From positions 1 through 64,000 of the forward strand of contig NZ_PPEG02000004.1 of assembly GCF_002899945.2 (NCBI RefSeq): a DNA stretch of 64,000 nt. The letters run 5' to 3'. Position numbers and translations under genes: made by a program. A model generated the notes under the pieces. It did no database searches and was not told the DNA's origin. It saw only the letters and a program-made list of their open reading frames with translations. Every line of letters starts with the position of its first letter. The stretch's first letter is position 1. This stretch comes from Chryseobacterium viscerum (lineage in GTDB: Bacteria; Bacteroidota; Bacteroidia; Flavobacteriales; Weeksellaceae). Shown here piece by piece: positions 26,838 to 35,436 of this stretch.

Positions 26838-26932
26838 TTGTGACTATTGTGGTTAAAAATAATCAATGCCAAAGTTTAGACCCATTTATGTATAAAGCTC
26901 ATTGAAAATCGATGAAAAAATTAAAGATCTTT

Positions 26933-28633
26933 TTAATTTGAAACATTCACTTTTCCCGAAGAAACAGTAAAGATTCCAAAATCATCAATCAGCATATTTT
27001 CTTTCTGAATGGAATTAAAAGCCATAACTCTGTCCAGTTCTTTCTGTGAACGCCTTCTCATAATCCAATCCTTTTTCTGATGATTGTTCAGAACATAGGC
27101 GATCATTTTCAATTGTGGATGCCATGGCTGTCCTGTATAAACGATATAGGCATTCTTTTCTGAAATAGAATTCACTCCCTGAATCGCTTTACTGGCCATT
27201 TCGTTATCCCCAAAAAGCTCAAGAATTCCGGATACAATGGTGATATTAGGTTCGAAATTCAGTTTTTGATAGGTCTGTGGATCAAAGCAGTCAAAATTGG
27301 TAAAACGGATTTTCTGATAATTCTTCTCTTGGATAACTTTTTTCCCAATTTCAATATTGGATGTTACAAATTCATTGATAACGATTTCTGCATCCGGATA
27401 TTTTTCTTTGATGTCAAACAAATAATTTCCGGTTCCTCCTGCAATATCAAGTATTTTAATCGGTCTTCCCTGCTGCTGCAGAGTGTGTATGTTTTGTTCC
27501 AGCAGCTGAAGCAAATGCTGTTTTCTGATGCGGATTCCCTTCCAGCCTATAGCATTGAGGTAATTTTTATCCATCATTTTTCCAAAACCGAACTTCCCTT
27601 TCGGCTGATTCTGGTAAACATAATCCAATGAAGCTCCGGAATCAAATCCATACTTCAAGCCGATGGCCATTCCATTGCTTATTTTTCCGATCTTTCCTAA
27701 AGACAATTTCTGCATTTTAAAATTCAGGGTATTACCCACATTATTTTGCAGGTCTTTATACTCTTTTACAGAAAAAGGATCAGGAGAAAGAGAGACTTGT
27801 TTTACATTTCTGTTGATGCATTTTTCAGCAAAATCCACAATTTTATCATACACTTTTTCCTTTCCGGTATCGAATAAAATGCCGTGGAAAAAGTTTGGAA
27901 GAACTTCATAATATTTCAAATCCGTATCCAGTTTTTCATGGAATATTTTCTGATCTTTATTGAAAACCACATGATCTTTTTCAGCAGCCAGAATTAAAGT
28001 TGGGGTATCTATAGCCTCGGCATCTTCCACCAGACGTTTTCCGGCTTTTGCAAGATCAATGAGAAGTTCTGCATCGATCGATCTTGAGATAAGAGGATCG
28101 GTGTCGTATGCTTTTTGCTGTTCAGGATCATGAGTCAGCATTTTGGATTTTACATAACTTTTAATGATCAAACCTTTCTTGAGTTTTGTTCCTAACGTAA
28201 TCATTTCATTAGCCAGTGGAACAATAAGGTTGATTCTAAAAGCAGGAGCCAAAAGTGCCATTCCAGCAATAGATGGGGCAAAATCATGAGCCCATGCAGA
28301 GGCAACAACTCCACCAATACTGTTGGCAACAACGAAAATATCTGAGATTTTCACATTGTATTGTGAACAAATAAACTTAGCAAATGAATCAAGATCTCTT
28401 ACATAGTCCATAAAAACAGATGAGGTCTGGGTTTTCGTATGACCGTGCCCGCGCAGATCGAATGCGAAGATATTGTATTTTGAAAACTGAGGAGATTGTG
28501 CAATATCATTCAGCCTTTCAGAATGCTCATGCCCACGATGGATGATGATGATACTTTTCTGATGAGGCTGGTAATTCCACTCACGATAAAAAATTTCACT
28601 GTTGTCAAAACTCTTAAAATGTCCGCTGTTCAT
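26933..28633 (-). CDS. ynbC: YnbC-like alpha/beta hydrolase fused to SAM methyltransferase
   Basis: 566 residues, two domains as in E. coli YnbC. The first ~280 form a monoacylglycerol-lipase-like hydrolase: HRGHEHSERL near the start, the nucleophile elbow ANSIGG (AxSxG), an acid at AAEKDHV and the His in NFFHGIL. The second is a class I methyltransferase with motif I DIAGGTGNYLF, the adenine loop near VINEF and an IVSGILELFGD post-motif. The combination suggests both lipid cleavage and methyl transfer on a membrane lipid. It ends a minus-strand set with ynbD (3-bp gap), an SDR, a patatin-like gene, ynbB and ynbA. The substrate is unknown. Confidence 0.85.
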   Translation of the reverse strand: MNSGHFKSFDNSEIFYREWNYQPHQKSIIIIHRGHEHSERLNDIAQSPQFSKYNIFAFDLRGHGHTKTQTSSVFMDYVRDLDSFAKFICSQYNVKISDIFVVANSIGGVVASAWAHDFAPSIAGMALLAPAFRINLIVPLANEMITLGTKLKKGLIIKSYVKSKMLTHDPEQQKAYDTDPLISRSIDAELLIDLAKAGKRLVEDAEAIDTPTLILAAEKDHVVFNKDQKIFHEKLDTDLKYYEVLPNFFHGILFDTGKEKVYDKIVDFAEKCINRNVKQVSLSPDPFSVKEYKDLQNNVGNTLNFKMQKLSLGKIGKISNGMAIGLKYGFDSGASLDYVYQNQPKGKFGFGKMMDKNYLNAIGWKGIRIRKQHLLQLLEQNIHTLQQQGRPIKILDIAGGTGNYLFDIKEKYPDAEIVINEFVTSNIEIGKKVIQEKNYQKIRFTNFDCFDPQTYQKLNFEPNITIVSGILELFGDNEMASKAIQGVNSISEKNAYIVYTGQPWHPQLKMIAYVLNNHQKKDWIMRRRSQKELDRVMAFNSIQKENMLIDDFGIFTVSSGKVNVSN

Positions 28634-28636
28634 AGA

Positions 28637-29938
28637 TTAAATTTTTTTGAGAAAATCCTTCAGATAAGTATGAATTACAGCATGCTTATTGTGGGTTTTC
28701 ATTATGGTTATTGCTTCTGCTAAAGGTAAAGATAAAGTATTTTTGATTACTAAAATTCCGATCACCGAACTTCTGGTAAATCCCATGGTACAGTGGATTA
28801 AGATTTTCCCACCTGGAGGAAGTTGTTTGTAATTTTCTGTGATTTTTGTAACCAATTTTTGAGTCTCGTGAATATCAAATGTCCCAATATCCAAAAAAGA
28901 AACAGAATGATAGTTTGCTGTATTTTTTATTACAGGAAGTTCTTCTATCTCGGCCGATACATCATATACAAACGTAGTTGAGGTAAGTTCAAAATTTTTG
29001 ACAGCTTCATTGTCGGGTTTTGATGAAATATATAAATTGGGAAGAATTTCTACAGGAGTTCTGTTTTTCCGGAAACATTTCCAAAACATCTGGTATGTCA
29101 GTAAATAAGGGAAATAGAAAATCTTTTTCACCCACGGGATATTTCCTGCTTTATTTTTTAAAAAGAAGATATTGTTTTTCTGATATTGATATCCGATCAG
29201 CATATTCATCAGAGCCAGCCACAGTAAAACCAATCCTGTATGTCCAAAGAATTTATCTGTCAAAAGTGCCAGTAAAATGAATATCCATGCTGATAAAAAA
29301 TACATATTGGCTACATGGAAATTTCTGTACAGAAAATTATTTTTTCTATAAGGAAAGAGGATAAAACTAAGATGGGCAAGAATACTTCCGGTAATAATAT
29401 CAATACAGTGATGTTGATAAGTCGTCAAGGTAGAAATTCCCAACAAAATTAACCAAAGCATTAATAATGTTCTTCCTTTTTTAAAATTCCTGAAAACAGA
29501 CCAGAAAATAAAAGCATAGGCAATATGTAATGAAGGAGCCTGGTTAAAAGGGGAATCAAATACTTTTAAAAACTGAAAAGAATACCCAAGAAAAGAATTG
29601 CTGACTTCAGGTTTGGGCGAGGAATATTGTAAGGGAAATAATAAGAAACAAATTCCGGCAATAATGGTTGCAAAGAGCATTCGCTGTGTTAAAACTCTAA
29701 GCTGTTCTTTATTCTGACAGCAGAAAAATACCACACAGAAAAAGAAACCGCTCGTCATATAAGGAATAATACTCCATGGGATGAACGGGATATATTTTTC
29801 AAATCCAAAAACAAAAGACGGAATTTCAGTTAATGTTGAAACATACCATGCTGCAAAATTGTACACCATCATAAATACGATGGCACACAAAGTCAGGGCG
29901 TATACTTTCTGTTGTACTGTCAGTCGTTTTTCATCCAT
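28637..29938 (-). CDS. ynbD: YnbD-like PAP2 / dual-specificity phosphatase membrane protein
   Basis: The start is placed at the ATG at 29936-29938 (433 residues); a longer frame adds 23 implausible residues. An N-terminal multi-helix PAP2 domain has APSLH (residues 134-138) and the HHCID motif at 176-180, a layout close to inositol-phosphotransferase-type PAP2 proteins. The C-terminal ~140 residues are a dual-specificity phosphatase with HCTMGFTRSS, the HC-x5-R loop. The pair of phosphatase modules fits a lipid-phosphate substrate made by the ynbA/ynbB products. It overlaps the SDR gene by 19 bp and is followed 3 bp later by ynbC. Substrate unknown. Confidence 0.85.
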   Translation of the reverse strand: MDEKRLTVQQKVYALTLCAIVFMMVYNFAAWYVSTLTEIPSFVFGFEKYIPFIPWSIIPYMTSGFFFCVVFFCCQNKEQLRVLTQRMLFATIIAGICFLLFPLQYSSPKPEVSNSFLGYSFQFLKVFDSPFNQAPSLHIAYAFIFWSVFRNFKKGRTLLMLWLILLGISTLTTYQHHCIDIITGSILAHLSFILFPYRKNNFLYRNFHVANMYFLSAWIFILLALLTDKFFGHTGLVLLWLALMNMLIGYQYQKNNIFFLKNKAGNIPWVKKIFYFPYLLTYQMFWKCFRKNRTPVEILPNLYISSKPDNEAVKNFELTSTTFVYDVSAEIEELPVIKNTANYHSVSFLDIGTFDIHETQKLVTKITENYKQLPPGGKILIHCTMGFTRSSVIGILVIKNTLSLPLAEAITIMKTHNKHAVIHTYLKDFLKKI

Positions 29939-30675
29939 CTGGCTTTTTTGAACATGATGATATTTAATAATGAAGAAGGCAGTAGAGATAAAGATTTCAT
30001 CATCCACCTCATTTTTGAAGGAAAAATAATAAGTTTTTCCTGTTTTTCAATAGCTTCAGAAATCATAGATGCCGCAGTTTCCACATCTGTAAGGAATGGT
30101 TTTTTGCTTAAATCATCCTGATTAAGCTGTCTTAATTTTTCAGTATCTATATATCCGGGGGCAATCGTGGTAATGGAAATTCCAAAAGGCTTCAAGGCAC
30201 GGCGGTAAGCATCAGCAATCTGTATCACAGATCGCTTTGTCTTCGTATAAAGACTAGAGTTTTCATACTCCAATATCCCTGAAACAGAAGCAATCACAGC
30301 AATACTTCCTTTTTTCTGGTTTCTCATTACTTTTCTTGCCATTTCGAAACAATTGACTGTTCCCAGAATATTCGTTTGGAGCATTTCCTCTGCTTCTTCG
30401 TATGAAATTCTTCCTGCAACATCTTCTGCATAGCTTCCTGCACAGTTGATGAAAATATCAAGCCTATTTTTATCCACAAGAAAAGACTGCAATGTGGATA
30501 ACAGAGCATTCATATCACAGACATCTGCCTGGAAAGCTTTTAAATTTTTATGATGATTTTCCGGGATTTTGGACAGATCTCTTCCACAGACTCCTACACA
30601 ATATCCTTTAGCAAGATAATGCTTGGCCAGAGCATAGCCAATTCCTGAAGTTCCGCCTGCGATAAAAACGTTCAT
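29920..30675 (-). CDS. Short-chain dehydrogenase/reductase in the ynb-type cluster
   Basis: 251 residues, the classical SDR size. The dinucleotide site is GGTSGIGYALAKHY, the structural motif is INCAGSY, and the catalytic Ser-Tyr-Lys is seen as ASVSG followed by YTKTK. IAPGYIDTE ends the substrate loop. It uses NAD(P)(H) for an alcohol-ketone interconversion. It overlaps ynbD by 19 bp, so it is part of the lipid operon, and E. coli ynb has no such gene in its four-gene set. It may modify a lipid head group or acyl chain; this is inference. Confidence 0.85.
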   Translation of the reverse strand: MNVFIAGGTSGIGYALAKHYLAKGYCVGVCGRDLSKIPENHHKNLKAFQADVCDMNALLSTLQSFLVDKNRLDIFINCAGSYAEDVAGRISYEEAEEMLQTNILGTVNCFEMARKVMRNQKKGSIAVIASVSGILEYENSSLYTKTKRSVIQIADAYRRALKPFGISITTIAPGYIDTEKLRQLNQDDLSKKPFLTDVETAASMISEAIEKQEKLIIFPSKMRWMMKSLSLLPSSLLNIIMFKKARWMKND

Positions 30676-31033
30676 GAGTGTTTGGTGGTTTTCAATTTTA
30701 TGTAAAAATAGATTTTAAAAGTGAAAACAGGAATAATGTTTTTAATGAAGCTGTTTAAACTTTTATTTTTTGAAATAGTAAGATTGTATTAAGATGTTGA
30801 GAGTATTAGTATAAGCTTCGCTTTAAGCCTATAAGTTAGGATGATCTTAACTATACTTTATTTCTTAAATCTTCCTTAATGGTTCATATATTTATAAAGC
30901 TAAGATATTCAATAGGCACGGGATTTACCTCGTGATCACAATAGATGTAATGGTATTAGCTTTAGCCAAATCTTCAATTTGCCACCCCCCTGGAGGAAGG
31001 GAATTCCTACTCCTTCAATTGAAATATTTGTTA
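30676..31033. other. Non-coding 358-bp gap inside the lipid cluster
   Basis: I see no gene here. An AT-rich left part adjoins the SDR start and could hold its promoter. The right part contains GGCACGGGATTTACCTCGTG and CCACCCCCCTGGAGGAAGGG, GC-rich phrases out of keeping with the surroundings. The second contains the partial palindrome CCCCCTGGAGG. They look like pieces of a decayed intergenic repeat or mobile element lying between the patatin-like gene and the SDR gene. Confirmation needs other copies. Confidence 0.4.
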
Positions 31034-32071
31034 TTACTTTTTTATACTTTTCATTGTCTGATCAAATCCATACTGCCACTGTATTTCCATGTCTTTCACA
31101 AATTGTTGATAACTTTTTGGGAATGAAAAATCAATCTCAAACTTTTTCCAGTTGATTCCTTTTTTTAGATAATGCCCTTCCAGTTCCTGTTTGATGTTGG
31201 TGGTATCAATTTGAAAACCAGATAAAAGTTTTTCTGTTTCAGCAAGTCTTTCATTTCCGCTAAAACCAAAGACGGAACGAACGAGTGCTTCTTCTACCGG
31301 ATTGTAAGATTGTTTTTTTTCAGTGATGATTTCCTGAGCCAGATGTTGAGACAATTCAGCAGGAACAAGATCTATAGCGCCACCTGCAAAATATTTTCCC
31401 TGAAAGAATGCAGGTTCTACATAAAACATATCCGAAACAGAAGCCCGGGTACTTTCAAGCATAGAAAAATTGGTGATAACTTTGAATGATTCTTCAACAG
31501 CAATGTTTTTAAAACTTTCAGAATCGCTGATAATTTGTTCAGGATGAATTTTCTTTGCCGTTTCAGGATCAGTGAAAATTACTTTTTGATATAATTTTTT
31601 TCTGTTTCTGGGTTGATCTGTTTCTTTTGAACTGAAGAGAAGCTCTGAACCAATGATTATGGTAGGGATTTCTTTTGAAAACGTTACGTTTTTTAGGGTT
31701 GGAAAACAATCAGACAGATCCTGAGGCAGCTCAACAAGATATCGGTTGAAAACATCTTCAATAAAAGGGGCGTTTCTTTTGTCGAATAGCTTTTTTAATG
31801 AGAAAAGACCTATTCTTGAAAGCTTCTTTTGCTTTGTTAATATCGTGCCGGAAACAAACTCAAAATATTCCTCCGACTTCAGATATTCTTTTCGGGACAG
31901 ATGATCAGGAAAAGCATTGATAACGGTCGCGGCAAATGATCCTCCACAGGAAGCAATAAGGACATCCGGTTTGAGATCCAGTTCTTCCAGAGCTGCAAAG
32001 ATCCCAAGATAAATCATCAATCTTGTTCCGCCTCCTGAAAAGATAACTGCTCTTTTAAATTTTTCATCCAT
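31034..32071 (-). CDS. Patatin-like protein with Ser-to-Cys elbow and no catalytic Asp
   Basis: 345 residues. The N-terminal oxyanion motif SGGGTR and the following helix LMIYLGIFAALEEL are standard patatin. The nucleophile elbow, normally GxSxG, aligns with ASCGG (residues 40-44), so the nucleophile position is Cys42. The later DGG of the Ser-Asp dyad is AGG at 229-231 (AGGAIDLVP), so the Asp is lost. Patatins are lipid acyl hydrolases or acyltransferases. This one may be a Cys-dependent acyltransferase, a non-catalytic binder or use S45/D234 instead. It lies 4 bp after the ynbB stop, clearly within the lipid operon. Confidence 0.75.
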   Translation of the reverse strand: MDEKFKRAVIFSGGGTRLMIYLGIFAALEELDLKPDVLIASCGGSFAATVINAFPDHLSRKEYLKSEEYFEFVSGTILTKQKKLSRIGLFSLKKLFDKRNAPFIEDVFNRYLVELPQDLSDCFPTLKNVTFSKEIPTIIIGSELLFSSKETDQPRNRKKLYQKVIFTDPETAKKIHPEQIISDSESFKNIAVEESFKVITNFSMLESTRASVSDMFYVEPAFFQGKYFAGGAIDLVPAELSQHLAQEIITEKKQSYNPVEEALVRSVFGFSGNERLAETEKLLSGFQIDTTNIKQELEGHYLKKGINWKKFEIDFSFPKSYQQFVKDMEIQWQYGFDQTMKSIKK

Positions 32072-32075
32072 TGCT

Positions 32076-32879
32076 TTAATTTTTGATCAGAAGAGGAAGT
32101 GCCCAGAAGAATAATGGAGCATTGAAGATCAGACTGTCCACTCTGTCCAGCAGACCACCATGTCCGGGAAGAAGGTTTCCTGTATCTTTTACATAGGTTT
32201 TTCTTTTTAAATAAGACATGAAAATATCTCCGAAAAATCCTGAGACCCCCAAAATAAGTCCTAAAATACTGTTGGTTAAAATCCCGGTTTTAAGTAGAAA
32301 ATATCCTAAAATATTACTTAAGATAATGGTGAGAAAAATTCCGCCGATAAGGCCTTCCCATGTTTTGTTGGGACTTATCTGAGGGGTTATTTTATGTTTT
32401 CCGAAAAATTTTCCCATCAAATATTGAAAAACGTCATTCAATTCTGTTACTACCACAATAAAAATAATGGCACTGATCCCATTGGTATTATTTCTTATCC
32501 ATAATAAATGGGGGAAAGAAAAAAGACACACCAATAAGGCTATGGAAACTCCATATAACTGCTTTGTGGAAGATTTTAATAATAAGAAATAAAGAAGAAT
32601 AAATATTCCTAAAAGGGAAGAGTATAAAAGATAATTTTCAATATTGAAATAAAACAATAAATAGAACTGAGAGATTCCTATGAATATTGATGAAATAACA
32701 GGATTCACGGGGACTTTAAACATTTTTGAAAATTCAAGGAATGATTGCAGCCCTATCCACGAGACAAAAAGTGCCATAGCAAGAGGATGTGAAATCCCCA
32801 ACGCAAAAACAATAATGATATAGATCCATGTTTTTACCCTTAGGGGGACATCTGCGAATTTATTTTCTTCAGGCTTCAT
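32076..32879 (-). CDS. ynbB: YnbB-like phosphatidate cytidylyltransferase (CdsA family)
   Basis: 267 residues with about eight membrane helices. The CdsA signature near the C-terminus is present: SPNKTWEGLIGG, then KRKTYVKDTGNLLPGHG and GLLDRVDS. The enzyme would convert phosphatidic acid and CTP to CDP-diacylglycerol. The gene overlaps ynbA by 11 bp, as expected for a unit that makes CDP-diacylglycerol and passes it to the next enzyme. It is probably a second, specialised copy beside the housekeeping cdsA (not in this window). The role is family-based; the cluster function is unknown. Confidence 0.88.
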   Translation of the reverse strand: MKPEENKFADVPLRVKTWIYIIIVFALGISHPLAMALFVSWIGLQSFLEFSKMFKVPVNPVISSIFIGISQFYLLFYFNIENYLLYSSLLGIFILLYFLLLKSSTKQLYGVSIALLVCLFSFPHLLWIRNNTNGISAIIFIVVVTELNDVFQYLMGKFFGKHKITPQISPNKTWEGLIGGIFLTIILSNILGYFLLKTGILTNSILGLILGVSGFFGDIFMSYLKRKTYVKDTGNLLPGHGGLLDRVDSLIFNAPLFFWALPLLIKN

Positions 32880-33471
32880 TCAAAGATTTCTTAAGTCGTG
32901 TATAAGTACTGATGATGAGTAAAGCAATGATAATTCCAAAAATATATGGGGAAATAGAAGTGATACTGATTCCGAAAAATATGAGTAAACCATATAGTCC
33001 CAAGATAAGTGCGCGGTCGCTTTTTCCCATAGGACCATCATAACGGCGTTCTTTTCCTACAATTTTTCCTATCAATCCGGCAAATTCATTAATGACACTC
33101 AGAACAATAAATATGACAACAGGATACAAGCTTTCCGGTTGAAATTTAAGAAGAGGGAAAAAAATAATCACATCCGAAACTATATCACCCACTTCATTTA
33201 AGACCTCTCCAAGCTTACTGGTCTGATTGAATTTTCTCGCCATCATTCCGTCCAGAGCATTTAAAGCCATTCTCAAAAGCAACCCGATTGGCAGGCTTAG
33301 AAAGAACCATTTCGAAAGATCTGCATTCCAGAATAATACTCCGATCACCATAGATAATAGGATAGAGCTGATCGTAATCTGATTGGCTGTGATGTTATTC
33401 TTATGTAAAAATAATAAAACAGGGGTGAGCAGCTGCTGGAATTTTGGTTTGAGTTTATATACGGAAATCAT
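32869..33471 (-). CDS. ynbA: YnbA-like CDP-alcohol phosphatidyltransferase
   Basis: 200 residues, matching E. coli YnbA (MTLYQIKP-type start; here MISVYKLKPKFQ). Membrane helices surround the CDP-alcohol phosphotransferase motif, read as N-x2-DG-x2-AR-x8-G-x3-N-x3-D at residues 71-96 (NALDGMMAR and LGEVLNEVGD). The first and third Asp of the usual motif are Asn, a change I recall for the YnbA subgroup. It would join CDP-diacylglycerol to an alcohol head group whose identity is unknown. It is the first gene of the operon and is divergent from pyrG across ~150 bp. Confidence 0.85.
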   Translation of the reverse strand: MISVYKLKPKFQQLLTPVLLFLHKNNITANQITISSILLSMVIGVLFWNADLSKWFFLSLPIGLLLRMALNALDGMMARKFNQTSKLGEVLNEVGDIVSDVIIFFPLLKFQPESLYPVVIFIVLSVINEFAGLIGKIVGKERRYDGPMGKSDRALILGLYGLLIFFGISITSISPYIFGIIIALLIISTYTRLKKSLNEA

Positions 33472-33577
33472 GATGGTTATTGCTTTGTGTCATTTGCTTA
33501 TATCAAATATAGATAATTTTTTTTATCAGGTTTTATAATTGTTTGAGTGGTGTTTTTCTATTTTCAAAATGTAAATA

Positions 33578-33609
33578 ATTGCTTTGTATTTCTTTTTCCC
33601 ATAACTTTG
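33578..33609 (+). promoter_or_regulatory. pyrG promoter
   Basis: ATTG at 33578-33581 and TAACTTTG at 33602-33609 are separated by 20 bases, matching the Bacteroidota -33 and -7 elements. The start codon follows 16 bases later, giving a very short leader. Confidence 0.7.
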
Positions 33610-33624
33610 CACAAACCTAATCTA

Positions 33625-35232
33625 ATGAGTAAAAAGAATACAAAGTACATCTTTGTGACAGGAGGTGTAACTTCATCTTTGGGAAAAGGAATCGTGTCTG
33701 CTTCTCTGGGGCTATTGCTAAAATCACGCGGTTTTAACGTAACCATCCAAAAACTTGATCCTTATATCAATATTGACCCGGGAACTTTGAATCCTTATGA
33801 GCATGGAGAATGCTATGTGACCGAAGATGGTGCGGAGACGGATCTGGATTTAGGCCACTATGAGCGTTACCTTGATGCTCCTACATCCCAAAACAACAAC
33901 GTTACTACAGGAAAAATCTACCAAACTGTAATTGAAAAAGAAAGAAAAGGAGATTTCCTTGGAAAAACAGTTCAGGTAATTCCTCATATTACTAACGAAA
34001 TCAAACGTAGAATTAAAATCCTTTCAAAACAGAACTACGATATCATCATTACTGAGATCGGAGGAACTGTAGGGGATATCGAATCTTTACCATACATTGA
34101 AACTGTTCGTCAGCTGAAATGGGAACTGGGAGATAATAATTCTATGGTAATTCACTTAACATTATTGCCATATCTGGCTTCAAGTGGAGAATTAAAAACA
34201 AAACCATCTCAGCATTCCGTTCGTCAATTGATGGAGAGTGGAATTATGGCTGATGTTTTAGTTTGCAGAACAGAGCATAAAATTCCAAAAGATCAGAGAG
34301 CAAAACTGGCTCAGTTCTGTAATGTTGCTTTGGAGAATGTTATTGAATGTAAAGATTTGGAAACCATCTATGAAGTTCCAATGTATCTTCAGAAGCAGAA
34401 TTTTGATGATGTAGTTTTAAAAGAGCTGGATCTGAAAAGTGATAAAACAGCTGATCTTAAAGACTGGAAGAACTTCTTGAAGAAATTCCAGAATCCTAAG
34501 AAAACAGTAGAAATCGCATTGGTTGGAAAATATATTTCCCTTCAGGATTCCTATATTTCAATTGCTGAAGCATTCAAACATGCAGGTGCTGACCTTGAAA
34601 CTGAAGTAAAAGTAAGATGGGTATACAGTGGAGATATTACTGAGGAAAACATTAAAGAGACTCTGAAAGGAGTAAATGGTATCCTTGTAGCTCCAGGTTT
34701 CGGAGATAGAGGAATTGAAGGAAAAGTTCTTACCGCAAAATATGCAAGAGAGAATAAAATTCCAATGTTGGGAATCTGTTTAGGAATGCAGATCATGACA
34801 ATTGAATTTGCAAGAAATGTTTTAGGACATACAAAAGCGAATTCAGTAGAATTTGATACAGCAACTCCAGATCCTGTAATTTCATTAATGGAAGAACAGA
34901 AAAATGTAGTAGATAAAGGAGGAACGATGCGTCTTGGAGCTTGGAAATGTGCTTTGAAAAACGGATCTAAGCTATATGAAACTTACGGAAGCAAAAATAT
35001 TTCTGAAAGACACCGTCACCGTTATGAATTTAACAGTGATTACCTTCAGGAATTTGAAAAGAATGGTTTCCTTGCTACAGGTACCAACCCTGAAACAGGT
35101 TTGGTAGAAGCGTTGGAACTTCCTGATCACCCGTTCTATGTAGGGGTTCAGTATCACCCGGAATATAAGAGTACGGTAGCAACGCCGCATCCTTTATTCA
35201 GAGCTTTCATTAGGGCTTGCGAAAAGAAATAA
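33625..35232 (+). CDS. pyrG: CTP synthase
   Basis: 535 residues from the ATG at 33625, giving MSKKNTKYIFVTGGVTSSLGKG, the conserved N-terminus; the longer upstream frame is discarded. CTP synthase turns UTP, ATP and glutamine into CTP. The synthetase domain shows DPYINIDPGTLNPYEHGE and the glutaminase domain the nucleophile GICLGMQIM with the later HPEYKS. It is cytoplasmic and supplies CTP, also the substrate of the divergent ynbB-type enzyme. Transcription ends at a strong hairpin. Its own promoter is at 33578-33609. Confidence 0.99.
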   Translation: MSKKNTKYIFVTGGVTSSLGKGIVSASLGLLLKSRGFNVTIQKLDPYINIDPGTLNPYEHGECYVTEDGAETDLDLGHYERYLDAPTSQNNNVTTGKIYQTVIEKERKGDFLGKTVQVIPHITNEIKRRIKILSKQNYDIIITEIGGTVGDIESLPYIETVRQLKWELGDNNSMVIHLTLLPYLASSGELKTKPSQHSVRQLMESGIMADVLVCRTEHKIPKDQRAKLAQFCNVALENVIECKDLETIYEVPMYLQKQNFDDVVLKELDLKSDKTADLKDWKNFLKKFQNPKKTVEIALVGKYISLQDSYISIAEAFKHAGADLETEVKVRWVYSGDITEENIKETLKGVNGILVAPGFGDRGIEGKVLTAKYARENKIPMLGICLGMQIMTIEFARNVLGHTKANSVEFDTATPDPVISLMEEQKNVVDKGGTMRLGAWKCALKNGSKLYETYGSKNISERHRHRYEFNSDYLQEFEKNGFLATGTNPETGLVEALELPDHPFYVGVQYHPEYKSTVATPHPLFRAFIRACEKK

Positions 35233-35259
35233 GGTAAAGTTTTATTATAAACGTCTACT

Positions 35260-35297
35260 AATAAACTCAGGTTGATTTTTCTCAGCCTGAGTTTATT
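35260..35297 (+). terminator. pyrG terminator
   Basis: AATAAACTCAGG pairs with CCTGAGTTTATT (12-bp stem) around a T-rich loop. There is no long T-run after it, so the AT-rich ends of the stem probably contribute. Confidence 0.75.
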
Positions 35298-35436
35298 ATA
35301 TACTAATGTATTATAGTATAGAGTTTTGATAAAAAAACAGTATTTTTGTCAGCTGAAATTTACTACAGATTTATCAGTTTTCTTATAGTTCTGTGGTAGT
35401 TTAATAATAGGAAATTTTAATTATAACAAAAATAAA

